From NCBI GenBank assembly GCA_027346125.1, contig DAIEST010000252.1, positions 1 through 9,375 of the forward strand: 9,375 nucleotides of DNA, read 5' to 3'. The stretch's first letter is position 1. The number at the start of each line of letters is the position of its first letter. The notes under the pieces are model-generated. The model searched no databases and was not told the origin of the DNA. It was given only the letters and a program-made list of their open reading frames with translations. Both the position numbers and the translations under genes were made by a program. Positions 1 to 6,415 of this stretch are shown here, piece after piece. The stretch is from Leptospirillum sp. (GTDB taxonomy: Bacteria > Nitrospirota > Leptospirillia > Leptospirillales > Leptospirillaceae).

Positions 1-30
1 GGGATCTGCCGTGCAACCGGGTCAGGAAAC

Positions 31-309
31 TTACCGCCCTTCGAAGGTGACGAACCCCTCGCCTCCCGGATTTCCCTGATCGATCAGATCCGGCAGGTAC
101 AGCGGGGCACGCCGTACCCAGTCGATGATGAAATCGACCGCGCTCACGACATCTTCTCGGGAAAGATCGGGGTAGCATTCTGTCACGATCCGCTCGATGG
201 AATATCCCTTCTTGAAGAGTTCGAGAAAAACGGAAACGGGAATATGGGTCCCTTCGAGACAGGGTTGTCCTTTGGCGATGCGGGGATTCATCCGGATTTG
301 TCGACTCAT
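31..309 (-). CDS. DUF433 domain protein (VapB45-like antitoxin family)
   Basis: A 92-residue protein that is almost entirely one DUF433 domain. The family signature is visible as NPRIAKGQPCLEGTHIPV near the N-terminus, followed by the helical part with GYSIERIVTECYPDLS and the EDVVSAVDFI helix. Known DUF433 proteins are small winged-helix-like proteins, often the antitoxin partner of a PIN-like DUF5615 or VapC-type toxin, and are thought to bind DNA. I chose the ATG at 309 because AAGGAG at 315-320 lies 5 bases upstream; an in-frame TTG at 324 would start inside that site. The stop is TAA at 31-33. The gene follows the GT4 gene by 36 bases on the same strand, so it could be co-transcribed, but its function is unrelated to sugar transfer. 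A toxin partner would normally follow at the left, outside the window; the 30 visible bases do not reveal one. The family call is firm; the antitoxin role is inferred. Confidence 0.88.
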   Translation of the reverse strand: MSRQIRMNPRIAKGQPCLEGTHIPVSVFLELFKKGYSIERIVTECYPDLSREDVVSAVDFIIDWVRRAPLYLPDLIDQGNPGGEGFVTFEGR

Positions 310-314
310 CTCAA

Positions 315-326
315 CTCCTTGCAAGG
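315..326 (-). promoter_or_regulatory. Ribosome binding site of the DUF433 gene, overlapping a 10-base palindrome
   Basis: On the minus strand AAGGAG (315-320) is well placed for the ATG at 309 and decides that start. It overlaps the perfect palindrome CCTTGCAAGG at 317-326. Antitoxins commonly repress their own operon by binding palindromes near the promoter or start, so this could be an operator, but a 10-base palindrome can also occur by chance. Confidence 0.4.
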
Positions 327-345
327 TGTCATAGTACGATCGATT

Positions 346-1530
346 TCAGCTGTTTTTGAAAGAATTCATTTCGAGGAACGGATCGTGTTTTCCGCCGGAG
401 TGTTCATAGGGATTCCTGTTCCGCTCATTTGAGCGGATCCGCTTCAATTCCCAATCGTAAAGGGCTTCCGTTCTCCGAACCGACTGCTCGACAGAGAAGT
501 AGTGTCTGATCTTTGCCGAATAGAGGGTCCGGACTTTCTGAACGCATTCGGAATCCGAGAGAACCTCCCTTACTCCTTCTGCAAACGCTTCCGTATCCAG
601 GGGCCGGATCAGCTTTCCGCCCGGTGCCCGATTGAAGATTTCCGGAATCCCTCCGACCCGAAACGCCACGACCGGCACTCCGTTGAGCATACTTTCCATG
701 GTCACCAGAGAAAGCGACTCCCGGATGGAGGGCACGAGAACGACAGAGGCAACGGAAAAATAAGGCGAGGGATTTTCCATTCCCCGGAAGAAAAGGCGTT
801 TTTCCAACGCTCCGGAAAATTTTTTTTCGGCTTTCCGAAGAACTTCATCCCGGAGAGGCCCCTCCCCCAGGAAAACCATCACAAGGTCCGGAGTCTGCTT
901 CCAGATTCGGGAAAGAGCATCCAGCATCAGGAAATGCCCCTTGTCCTTCTGGAATGTTCCGATCTGAAGGGCGATCGGCCCGTCAGGGGGGAGAGAGAGT
1001 TCCTGGCGGAGCGCATCGGAGGACTGGCAGGAAGAATCCCGGGTTCTTTCCATCGAAATGCCCCGCGGGATCGAGACGACGTGCCAGAAAGGCAATCCCC
1101 GTTCCACAAAGTAGAGTCTCAGGGCATCGCTGACGACGACAAGTTTATCGCACATATGCCGAAACGGAAAAAGGTTGTGCGGCGGGTTCAGGATATGTCG
1201 CTGGCGGATGATCAGCGGTCGCCCGGAACCCAGGGAGCGGGCGGCCAGATTCCCGAGCCAGCTGTCGATATAGCTGGTCGTAACCAGAACATCGATCTTT
1301 TCCTGGACAAGAACGCTCCGGATCTGTCTGACGGACCCCAAATCCACATTGCTCCGGAGGGGGAGGGAGAGAGTCCTGGTCGCTCTTGTTGCCGATCGCT
1401 CCAGTTCCGTTCCTGTACGGGCTCCAAGAATATATTCGTGCCCTCTTTTCATAAACTCGAGCGCTTCCGTAATATGATCCCTCTCCTGGCCTCCGAAGCC
1501 GGTCGAACAGTCCAGATGAAGGATCCTCAT
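346..1530 (-). CDS. GT4-family glycosyltransferase (GT-B fold)
   Basis: A 394-residue retaining glycosyltransferase of the GT4 group, which transfers a sugar from a nucleotide-sugar donor on the cytoplasmic side of the inner membrane. The N-terminal Rossmann half starts with MRILHLDCSTGFGGQE, where Gly13-Gly14 form the usual acceptor-side glycine loop. The C-terminal donor-binding half begins near residue 185 (IALQIGTFQKDKG) and carries the EX7E motif at Glu271 and Glu279, then GVPVVAFRVGGIPE. The length is typical for the family. No signal peptide or membrane segment is seen. The start is the ATG at 1530 with GGGAGG at 1537-1542, 6 bases upstream. It lies 39 bases after the deacetylase gene, as part of the same operon. 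This suggests that it adds a sugar, possibly an N-acetylhexosamine, to the core oligosaccharide; donor and acceptor cannot be read from the sequence. Confidence 0.9.
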   Translation of the reverse strand: MRILHLDCSTGFGGQERDHITEALEFMKRGHEYILGARTGTELERSATRATRTLSLPLRSNVDLGSVRQIRSVLVQEKIDVLVTTSYIDSWLGNLAARSLGSGRPLIIRQRHILNPPHNLFPFRHMCDKLVVVSDALRLYFVERGLPFWHVVSIPRGISMERTRDSSCQSSDALRQELSLPPDGPIALQIGTFQKDKGHFLMLDALSRIWKQTPDLVMVFLGEGPLRDEVLRKAEKKFSGALEKRLFFRGMENPSPYFSVASVVLVPSIRESLSLVTMESMLNGVPVVAFRVGGIPEIFNRAPGGKLIRPLDTEAFAEGVREVLSDSECVQKVRTLYSAKIRHYFSVEQSVRRTEALYDWELKRIRSNERNRNPYEHSGGKHDPFLEMNSFKNS

Positions 1531-1569
1531 GACGCGCCTCCCGGTTCGATTGATTCATTCACGAAAGAA

Positions 1570-2292
1570 CTACGCACCCGATTTGAACATCATGGCATAT
1601 CCCATGAACCGGATGAACGAGAGTTTTCCCGACACGGGACGGCACGGCAAGAGAAAGAGGTCGTAGATGCGTCCAATCCGGGCATGCCGCACGCTTCTCG
1701 CATTCCGGTACCCGGCTTCCCTCACCCATTGAACGCTCTCGTCCGTATAGCTGCCGTAGGGATAACAAAAAGAGGTCACCTCGCTTCCCAGGAGATCTTC
1801 GAGTTCCGTCCGGCTATCGAAGATCTCCCTCCTGGCCTGCAAGGGATCTTCCCGGGACAGGAGGCCCAGATCGCAATGGGTCCGGGTATGCGAACCGATT
1901 TCAAATCCTTTTCCCTTCAGTTCCCGGATCTCTCCTCCATCCATCAGGGGAACCCCTCCCCAAAGCGGGTCGGCAGACCAGTCGGTCACTTTCCCAAGCC
2001 TGGACGAAACACAGAAAATCGTGGCATGAAACCCGAACTGTTCGAGAATCGGAGCCGCGCATTCATAATTGTCCAGATAACCGTCGTCGAAGGTAATGAT
2101 GCAGGTGTTCCTGGTATCCCGTGCCTTCATCCCCTCTTCCATCGAGACTCCCTGAAGCCCGATTTTCTTCAGGAACTCCATCTGCCGGAAAAAGAGTTCC
2201 GGAGAAACCCCGACATGGGGAGAAATGCCGGGCGCGACCCGATGGTAGTAAAGGATGGAGGGAATCACGGTCCCATCGTCGAGTCGGATCAT
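1570..2292 (-). CDS. Polysaccharide deacetylase family protein (CE4/NodB-like)
   Basis: A 240-residue metal-dependent deacetylase that would remove an N- or O-acetyl group from a sugar. Numbered from the ATG at 2292, the NodB motifs are TFDDG (67-71, with the catalytic and metal Asp pair 69-70), SHTRTH (134-139, metal ligands His135 and His139) and CYPYG (176-180). An N-terminal ILYYHRV segment is typical of this subgroup. No signal peptide is seen, so it should act in the cytoplasm on a lipid-linked intermediate rather than on exported glycan or peptidoglycan. I chose the start at 2292 because its ATGA overlaps the TGA stop of the preceding GT9 gene (2289-2291), which implies translational coupling. 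An in-frame ATG at 2310 is possible but has no better ribosome binding site; still longer starts lie inside the GT9 gene. Its neighbour 39 bases downstream is a GT4 transferase, so the two may act in sequence: transfer, then deacetylation. Confidence 0.88.
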   Translation of the reverse strand: MIRLDDGTVIPSILYYHRVAPGISPHVGVSPELFFRQMEFLKKIGLQGVSMEEGMKARDTRNTCIITFDDGYLDNYECAAPILEQFGFHATIFCVSSRLGKVTDWSADPLWGGVPLMDGGEIRELKGKGFEIGSHTRTHCDLGLLSREDPLQARREIFDSRTELEDLLGSEVTSFCYPYGSYTDESVQWVREAGYRNARSVRHARIGRIYDLFLLPCRPVSGKLSFIRFMGYAMMFKSGA

Positions 2293-3374
2293 GACGGGAT
2301 CGTCTCCCATCGTTTCACCATGTCTTCCATCGTTTCGATAACGTCTTCGACACGGATTTGCAAAAGACAGTTTTCCTCCCCCATCGAACACCCCGTATGC
2401 ATGCAGGGCGAGCATGCGGGAGGACGATAGAACACCGCCGCACTGTCAGTCGGGACCGGTCCCCATACCCTGGGAGTCGTCGAACCGAACAGGGCAATCA
2501 GCGGGGTCCCGGCACTGTGCGCCAGATGAAGCGGAGCGCTGTCGTTTCCGACAAACAGTGTCGCCCTGGCGAGGAGAGCATGGAGGAACGGAAAGGACCG
2601 CTGCACGATGATCCGTCGAACCTCCGGATCCATGCTCGCCTCCACGGATTCCATCAGCGTCGTTTCTTCCTTCGTTCCGGCAATGACCGCCACTCCCCCG
2701 GTTTTCTTCCCCCACCAGGAGGCGGTCCGTCCGAACCGGTCCGGAGGCCAGCGCTTGAACCAGTGGCGCGCACCGGGATGAATGACCATCAGCGGCTTCC
2801 CCTGGACATCGTTTTCCAGGAGGAACCGGTCGACGTGTTCCTGCTCCCTGATGTCCGGCGGGACAGAGAAATCGGGGACGCCCGAAGGGAGTTTCAGTCC
2901 TCCCCCTGCAAACACGGACTCGGTAAACACCGTAACATGTTCCGGCCCATGATCGTAATCGTAGGGAAAAAAAAGATCGTAGGGGTCCGAAGACCGGTGA
3001 TCGTCTTTCCATCCCGCACCGACCTTGATCCGCGAACGGACCCGTCGCGTAAAGAATTTCGAGCGGTCGGACATGGTCAGATCGACCCATAGATCGAACG
3101 TCCTTTTTTCAAGAGCCCGGCCAAGCTCCCTTACGCTGTTCAGTTTCGCGAGGCCGCTCTCCCTCCGGAAAGGGAAATGCGGGATCCCCAATTGCTTCAG
3201 AGGGTATTCCGTTCCCTCGTTGACGATCACGAAGAGATCGGCATCGGGGATCGACTTCCTGATCTTGTGGAGCAACGGGACGAGAAGAAGGACATCTCCC
3301 GCGTAACGTGTCCGATAAATGCCGATACGACAGGCCGGGAAGGACGATGCGGGAGGAGGGATGCCGGGGATCAT
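2289..3374 (-). CDS. GT9-family glycosyltransferase (LPS heptosyltransferase-like), third copy
   Basis: A 361-residue GT-B enzyme of the heptosyltransferase family (WaaC/WaaF/WaaQ relatives), which normally moves L-glycero-D-manno-heptose from ADP-heptose to the lipid A-Kdo core at the inner face of the inner membrane. The N-terminal acceptor loop is RTRYAGD (21-27). The donor half has HPGARHWFKRWPPDRF (199-214) and the family signature NDSAPLHLAHSAG (277-289), followed by ALFGSTTP. Near the C-terminus are four cysteines at 321, 324, 329 and 336 in the GT9 C-x2-C pattern. It starts with ATG at 3374, overlapping the upstream GT9 stop by 4 bases (ATGA). There is no clear separate ribosome binding site, so coupling is likely. 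The Pro/Ser-rich N-terminal extension of about 14 residues before the first strand is slightly long. Exact sugar, linkage and order of addition are unknown; a WaaQ-like heptosyltransferase III role is one option. Confidence 0.87.
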   Translation of the reverse strand: MIPGIPPPASSFPACRIGIYRTRYAGDVLLLVPLLHKIRKSIPDADLFVIVNEGTEYPLKQLGIPHFPFRRESGLAKLNSVRELGRALEKRTFDLWVDLTMSDRSKFFTRRVRSRIKVGAGWKDDHRSSDPYDLFFPYDYDHGPEHVTVFTESVFAGGGLKLPSGVPDFSVPPDIREQEHVDRFLLENDVQGKPLMVIHPGARHWFKRWPPDRFGRTASWWGKKTGGVAVIAGTKEETTLMESVEASMDPEVRRIIVQRSFPFLHALLARATLFVGNDSAPLHLAHSAGTPLIALFGSTTPRVWGPVPTDSAAVFYRPPACSPCMHTGCSMGEENCLLQIRVEDVIETMEDMVKRWETIPS

Positions 3375-4420
3375 GGCGGCAGGATTTTCTGTTCTTCAAG
3401 CGCAGCAAGAACATCTTCGACCCCGATCGACTTCATGCACCGGTTGTCGGGGCACTGGCCTGCAAACGACTGGCAGGGCGAACAGGCCAATCCCTTCCTG
3501 ACCAGAGTTCCACGAAACGGACGGTAGGAAACATGGTCTCCCGGTCCGAAGAGCGCCACCACTTTTTTCCCGATCGCCTGGGCCAGGTGCAAGGGACCGG
3601 AATCGTTTCCGAGAACTCCGCGGCTCATGGAGAAAATCCCTTTCAGGGTCGGAAGGTCCGATTGGACGATCCATCTGAAGAGCGGTTCTTCATCGGGAAT
3701 CTCCCTTGCCACTTGACCGACGGCCCGACGATCGTTCGGCCCTCCCAATAAAAGAACCGCCACATTGCGTTTCATGATGCGGCGGATCAGTTCCGCGAAC
3801 TGTCCGGAGGGCCAGTTCTTGTTGTCCATTCCCGAACCGGGAAGGATCGAAACAAAGCCCTCGCATCTGTCAGGAGGAAAGGAGACCAGCAAGGATCGGG
3901 CTTTCAGGATGTTTTCCGGGAGAACGGTCAGGGAGGGCTCCGTTCTTGTTGTCCGGAACCCCAACCGACTGGTGACGAACTGCATCTGGTCGAACATGTG
4001 GGTCAGCGCGTTCGAGAGTCTGACCCGATCCGTATAAATCCAGGAGTCGAGAAAAGGGAGGGGATGATCCATGATTCCAACGCGCCTTCCGGCATTGGAA
4101 GCCGCGACGATGACCCTCGAACGGGGACCTCTCGAGAACAGGTCGAAGACGATATCGTACTGTTCTGCCCGGATCTCCTTCAGAAACTGGAGATAAGTCT
4201 TCCTGACGGAATCCGTGCCGGCAGAAAAAGAGTGTGTGGCTCGTGGGAGCGCCAAGACCTTCCGGATCAGGGGCTCTTCGGAGAACAATGCCGCAAAGGG
4301 CTTTTCCATCAGATAGTCGATCAGGCTGTCCGGACACGTGTCGTGGACAGCCTGAATGGCCGGCATGGTCAGAACCATATCCCCGAGAGCCCTGAGTCCG
4401 ACAAAGAGAACCTTTTGCAT
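3371..4420 (-). CDS. GT9-family glycosyltransferase (LPS heptosyltransferase-like), second copy
   Basis: A 349-residue member of the GT9 heptosyltransferase family. The first strand and acceptor loop are MQKVLFVGLRALGD, with Asp14 at the position of the proposed catalytic base in WaaC-type enzymes. The donor half contains ILPGSGMDNKNWP (192-204), LLLGGPND (223-230) and the signature NDSGPLHLAQAIG (272-284), then ALFGPGD. Four C-terminal cysteines at 313, 316, 323 and 328 (CSPC, then CPDNRC) match the family pattern. It would add a heptose or a related sugar to the LPS core. It starts at ATG 4420, 33 bases after the Trm112-like gene, with a weak AAGGG about 11 bases upstream. It overlaps the next GT9 gene by 4 bases. 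It differs clearly from its neighbour at 2289-3374, so this is not a recent duplication. The substrate is inferred from family and context only. Confidence 0.88.
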   Translation of the reverse strand: MQKVLFVGLRALGDMVLTMPAIQAVHDTCPDSLIDYLMEKPFAALFSEEPLIRKVLALPRATHSFSAGTDSVRKTYLQFLKEIRAEQYDIVFDLFSRGPRSRVIVAASNAGRRVGIMDHPLPFLDSWIYTDRVRLSNALTHMFDQMQFVTSRLGFRTTRTEPSLTVLPENILKARSLLVSFPPDRCEGFVSILPGSGMDNKNWPSGQFAELIRRIMKRNVAVLLLGGPNDRRAVGQVAREIPDEEPLFRWIVQSDLPTLKGIFSMSRGVLGNDSGPLHLAQAIGKKVVALFGPGDHVSYRPFRGTLVRKGLACSPCQSFAGQCPDNRCMKSIGVEDVLAALEEQKILPP

Positions 4421-4453
4421 GACGGGATCAGCCCTTCTGCCAGGGGGCCGTCG

Positions 4454-4639
4454 TCATACGGCGGAAGAGGATCTGTATGGCAAGGCTTCCTCCACCAGCA
4501 TGACGGGGATCTCGTCCTTGATGGGATACAGGAGATGGCAGGCCGGACAGGCAAGCCCTTCCGGGGTGGAGACGGTCTGGAGATCCCCCTTGCATTTGGG
4601 GCAGACCAGAATGGAAAGCAGAAACGGGTCGATGGACAT
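4454..4639 (-). CDS. Trm112/UPF0434-family small zinc-binding protein (YcaR-like)
   Basis: A 61-residue protein beginning MSIDPFLLSILVCPKCKGDL. Two CPxC knuckles, Cys13/Cys16 and Cys31/Cys34, form a likely zinc ribbon; LLYPIKDEIPVML (36-48) is the characteristic end of the family. In eukaryotes and archaea Trm112 is an activating partner of several methyltransferases. Bacterial UPF0434/YcaR proteins are poorly understood and often sit beside lipid A or Kdo genes (the lpxK-ycaR-kdsB arrangement of enterobacteria). The start is the ATG at 4639, with AAGGAG at 4647-4652, 7 bases upstream, immediately after the gmhB-like stop codon. An in-frame ATG at 4672 would overlap the preceding gene and lacks this site. 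The gene is embedded between the gmhB-like gene (13 bases) and a GT9 gene (33 bases), so it belongs to the LPS operon. Family assignment is firm; function is unknown. Confidence 0.9.
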   Translation of the reverse strand: MSIDPFLLSILVCPKCKGDLQTVSTPEGLACPACHLLYPIKDEIPVMLVEEALPYRSSSAV

Positions 4640-4652
4640 TGTCGGACTCCTT

Positions 4653-5240
4653 TTAGAATTTGATGATGCCAAGGTCCAGGAGAAAACGGTTGACGGCCTC
4701 CGGGAAAGAGACGACTTCCGTATAGCCCGTTTCCGGCAAGACCGGATTCTGGGGAGACTGTCCTCCGGAAATGAGGTATCCCTTTACGCCGGCAGAACTG
4801 GCCGCCTCCACGTCACGGATTGCATCTCCCACCATCATTGCACGGGAGGGATCGGCAGAGAAACTCTCCAGCGCGGACAAGAGGAGCCCCGGGTTGGGTT
4901 TCCGGCAAAGGCAGTCCACATTGTAACGCGCGTCACTCGAGCGGGCGAGATGGGGACAGTAGAAAAAACGGTCAATGGAAGCCCCTTCCCGGGAAAGAAG
5001 AGCATTCATGTAGCGGTGGGTTTCCTGGACGAACTCTTCCGAAAAATACCCTCTCGCCACTCCGGACTGGTTCGTGATCACGCACACCGGAATCCCGAGG
5101 TCATTCAGCTTCCGGATCGTATCGATGACTCCGGGAAGGAATTCGACATCCGAAAGCCGGGAGAGATAAGGAACATCCCTGATGAGGGTTCCGTCGCGGT
5201 CGGTCATGACCAACAGATGCGTATCGTTCTTGTTTGTCAT
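4653..5240 (-). CDS. gmhB: D-glycero-D-manno-heptose 1,7-bisphosphate 7-phosphatase (GmhB-like, HAD family)
   Basis: A 195-residue HAD phosphatase that would remove the C7 phosphate of heptose 1,7-bisphosphate, an intermediate step in making ADP-heptose in the cytoplasm. Catalytic Asp14 and Asp16 lie in TDRDGTL. The GmhB hallmark ITNQSGVARGYF is at 55-66. The structural zinc site is Cys95, His97, Cys110 and Cys112, running into CRKPNPG with Arg113 and Lys114. Metal ligands Asp139 and Asp143 are in VGDAIRD. Size matches the family (about 180-200 residues). It starts at ATG 5240, overlapping the stop of the waaF-like gene as ATGA. Neighbouring GT9 transferases use the product of this pathway, which supports heptose rather than histidinol phosphate as substrate. 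The alpha or beta anomer preference, and therefore whether the end product is ADP- or GDP-heptose, cannot be read directly; the GT9 context favours ADP. No gmhA or hldE lies in the window. Confidence 0.9.
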   Translation of the reverse strand: MTNKNDTHLLVMTDRDGTLIRDVPYLSRLSDVEFLPGVIDTIRKLNDLGIPVCVITNQSGVARGYFSEEFVQETHRYMNALLSREGASIDRFFYCPHLARSSDARYNVDCLCRKPNPGLLLSALESFSADPSRAMMVGDAIRDVEAASSAGVKGYLISGGQSPQNPVLPETGYTEVVSFPEAVNRFLLDLGIIKF

Positions 5241-6307
5241 GATGACGGTGTCTTTATTCCCAAGATGCCCTCACGAAGAATAGGAAAAACCGTTTCTGGC
5301 GTCAAAAGTTCCATGCACCGGTGATCGATGGGGCACTCCCGGAGAAGGCAGGGCGAACAGGAGACAGGATGGGAAAGGATCCTGGTCCGGTCGGACATTG
5401 GTCCCGTCGCAACAGAATCCGTGGGCCCGAAAAGAGCAATGCCCTTCATGCTCAACGCCGCTCCGATATGCATCATCCCCGAATCATTGGACACCAAGTA
5501 ATGGCATTGGGACAAGAGGGCAATACTTTCTTTCAGCGGCAATTGTCCGTCGGTGGAGACGACCCTGGGTGAATTTACGGCTTCCGAGATCTCCCGGGTG
5601 ACGGATTTATCCTTTTCCCCGGAAAAGAGGATCACCGAAACGTCAGGAATTTCTTTCAATATTCGCTGAATGAGCGATTGATAGTAGCGGGTGGGCCACA
5701 TTTTGGCGGACCCGAAAAAAGCGCCGGGATTGATGGCGATCCGGAGGGCGCTGTCAATCCTGTTGTTTTTCAGGAACTGCCGAGCCCCTTCAATGAGAGC
5801 CTCCGGAATCCGGAGTCGGGGATTTCTCTGCGGGATGGGACCCAGAACGGATTCGGCAAGCTCGCGGTAGTAAGAAGCCTGGTGGAGATGCCTGTCTTTC
5901 CATACTTTGTAATCAAGGGTGCGATCGAGAAAAAGGGAGCGGCATTCCGAGGCATACCCGACCCGGTGCGGCAATTTCAGACGCCACGCATCGAATGCGG
6001 ACCGGAAAGACAGGGGAAAGCACAATGTTGCCGCACCCGACGCTCTCCTGAACTGTTTGTTTTCAATATTCGCCCTGGAGAGAACCGAAGAGATGGATGG
6101 GGAAAGGGAGTAGACGTCCAGTGTTCGGGAAGAAGAAATCACGGTGATCCGGGTATCGGGAAACGTTTCCCGAACGCCTTCCAGAGTGGCGAGGGAAACG
6201 ATCGCGTCCCCGATCCAGTTGACTCCATAGATGTAAAGATCAGAGATCGGCACTGAGTCAACCATTTCCGGTAAATTGAACCTGAAAAATGGGCTTGATG
6301 TAGTCAC
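5237..6307 (-). CDS. waaF: LPS heptosyltransferase II-like protein (GT9)
   Basis: A GT9 enzyme of up to 356 residues and the most WaaF-like of the three. Numbered from the GTG at 6307, it has the acceptor loop VNWIGD (29-34), INPGAFFGSAKMWP (192-205, close to the WaaF pattern PGAxxGxAKxWP), LFSGEKD (227-233), the signature NDSGMMHIGAA (274-284), ALFGPTD, and the C-terminal pattern CSPC (317-320), CPIDHRCMELLTPE (325-338). WaaF adds the second heptose of the LPS inner core from ADP-heptose. The start is uncertain: GTG at 6307 has a GAGGGG about 12 bases upstream, while ATG at 6265 gives the usual short lead into the first strand but no clear ribosome binding site. It appears to be the first gene of the GC-rich core operon, preceded by the longest intergenic gap, and overlaps gmhB by 4 bases. 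The family call is firm; the heptosyltransferase II role is likely but not proven. Confidence 0.88.
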   Translation of the reverse strand: MTTSSPFFRFNLPEMVDSVPISDLYIYGVNWIGDAIVSLATLEGVRETFPDTRITVISSSRTLDVYSLSPSISSVLSRANIENKQFRRASGAATLCFPLSFRSAFDAWRLKLPHRVGYASECRSLFLDRTLDYKVWKDRHLHQASYYRELAESVLGPIPQRNPRLRIPEALIEGARQFLKNNRIDSALRIAINPGAFFGSAKMWPTRYYQSLIQRILKEIPDVSVILFSGEKDKSVTREISEAVNSPRVVSTDGQLPLKESIALLSQCHYLVSNDSGMMHIGAALSMKGIALFGPTDSVATGPMSDRTRILSHPVSCSPCLLRECPIDHRCMELLTPETVFPILREGILGIKTPSS

Positions 6308-6319
6308 TGGACCAAAAGC

Positions 6320-6357
6320 CCCTCTGACATGATATTAAATTCAGTTATTCCAGAGGG
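6320..6357. repeat. Inverted repeat upstream of the waaF-like gene
   Basis: Perfect 7-base arms CCCTCTG (6320-6326) and CAGAGGG (6351-6357) flank 24 AT-rich bases. In the minus-strand transcript the 3' arm contains most of the GAGGGG that would be the ribosome binding site for the GTG at 6307. It could be an operator or a weak RNA hairpin that hides the site. There is no run of U after it, so it does not look like a terminator. Arms this short could arise by chance. Confidence 0.35.
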
Positions 6358-6395
6358 AATGAGTGGCTGAGATTTCCACATCCAGAAGCATCCTC

Positions 6396-6404
6396 ATCAT
6401 AGCA
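6396..6404 (-). promoter_or_regulatory. Possible extended -10 promoter for the core operon
   Basis: Minus-strand TGCTATGAT fits an extended -10 element (TGn followed by TATGAT, 5 of 6 matches to the sigma-70 consensus). No good -35 is found 17 bases upstream. Transcription would begin near 6388 and give a leader of about 80 bases before the GTG at 6307, containing the inverted repeat at 6320-6357. The position, in the largest intergenic gap and where base composition changes, makes a promoter plausible. The match alone is weak. Confidence 0.28.
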
Positions 6405-6415
6405 ATACCTGACAA

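Noticed and set aside
502..2430. Open frame of 642 codons on the plus strand
   Set aside because: It lies wholly antisense to the GT4 and deacetylase genes, which have clear motifs and ribosome binding sites. The translated product is rich in Arg, Pro, Gly and His with no recognisable domain, typical of a shadow frame in GC-rich DNA.
2446..3090. Minus-strand frame of 214 codons inside the GT9 gene at 2289-3374
   Set aside because: Same strand but a different frame from a protein with full GT9 motifs; low-complexity Arg/Gly/Ser product, so a shadow.
4356..5324. Open frame of 322 codons on the plus strand
   Set aside because: Antisense to the Trm112-like and gmhB genes and to the ends of two GT9 genes, with no domain and a composition like other shadow frames.
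6329..6352. Possible Fur box in the AT-rich spacer upstream of the waaF-like gene
   Set aside because: Only scattered similarity to GATAAT repeats; AT-richness alone explains it.
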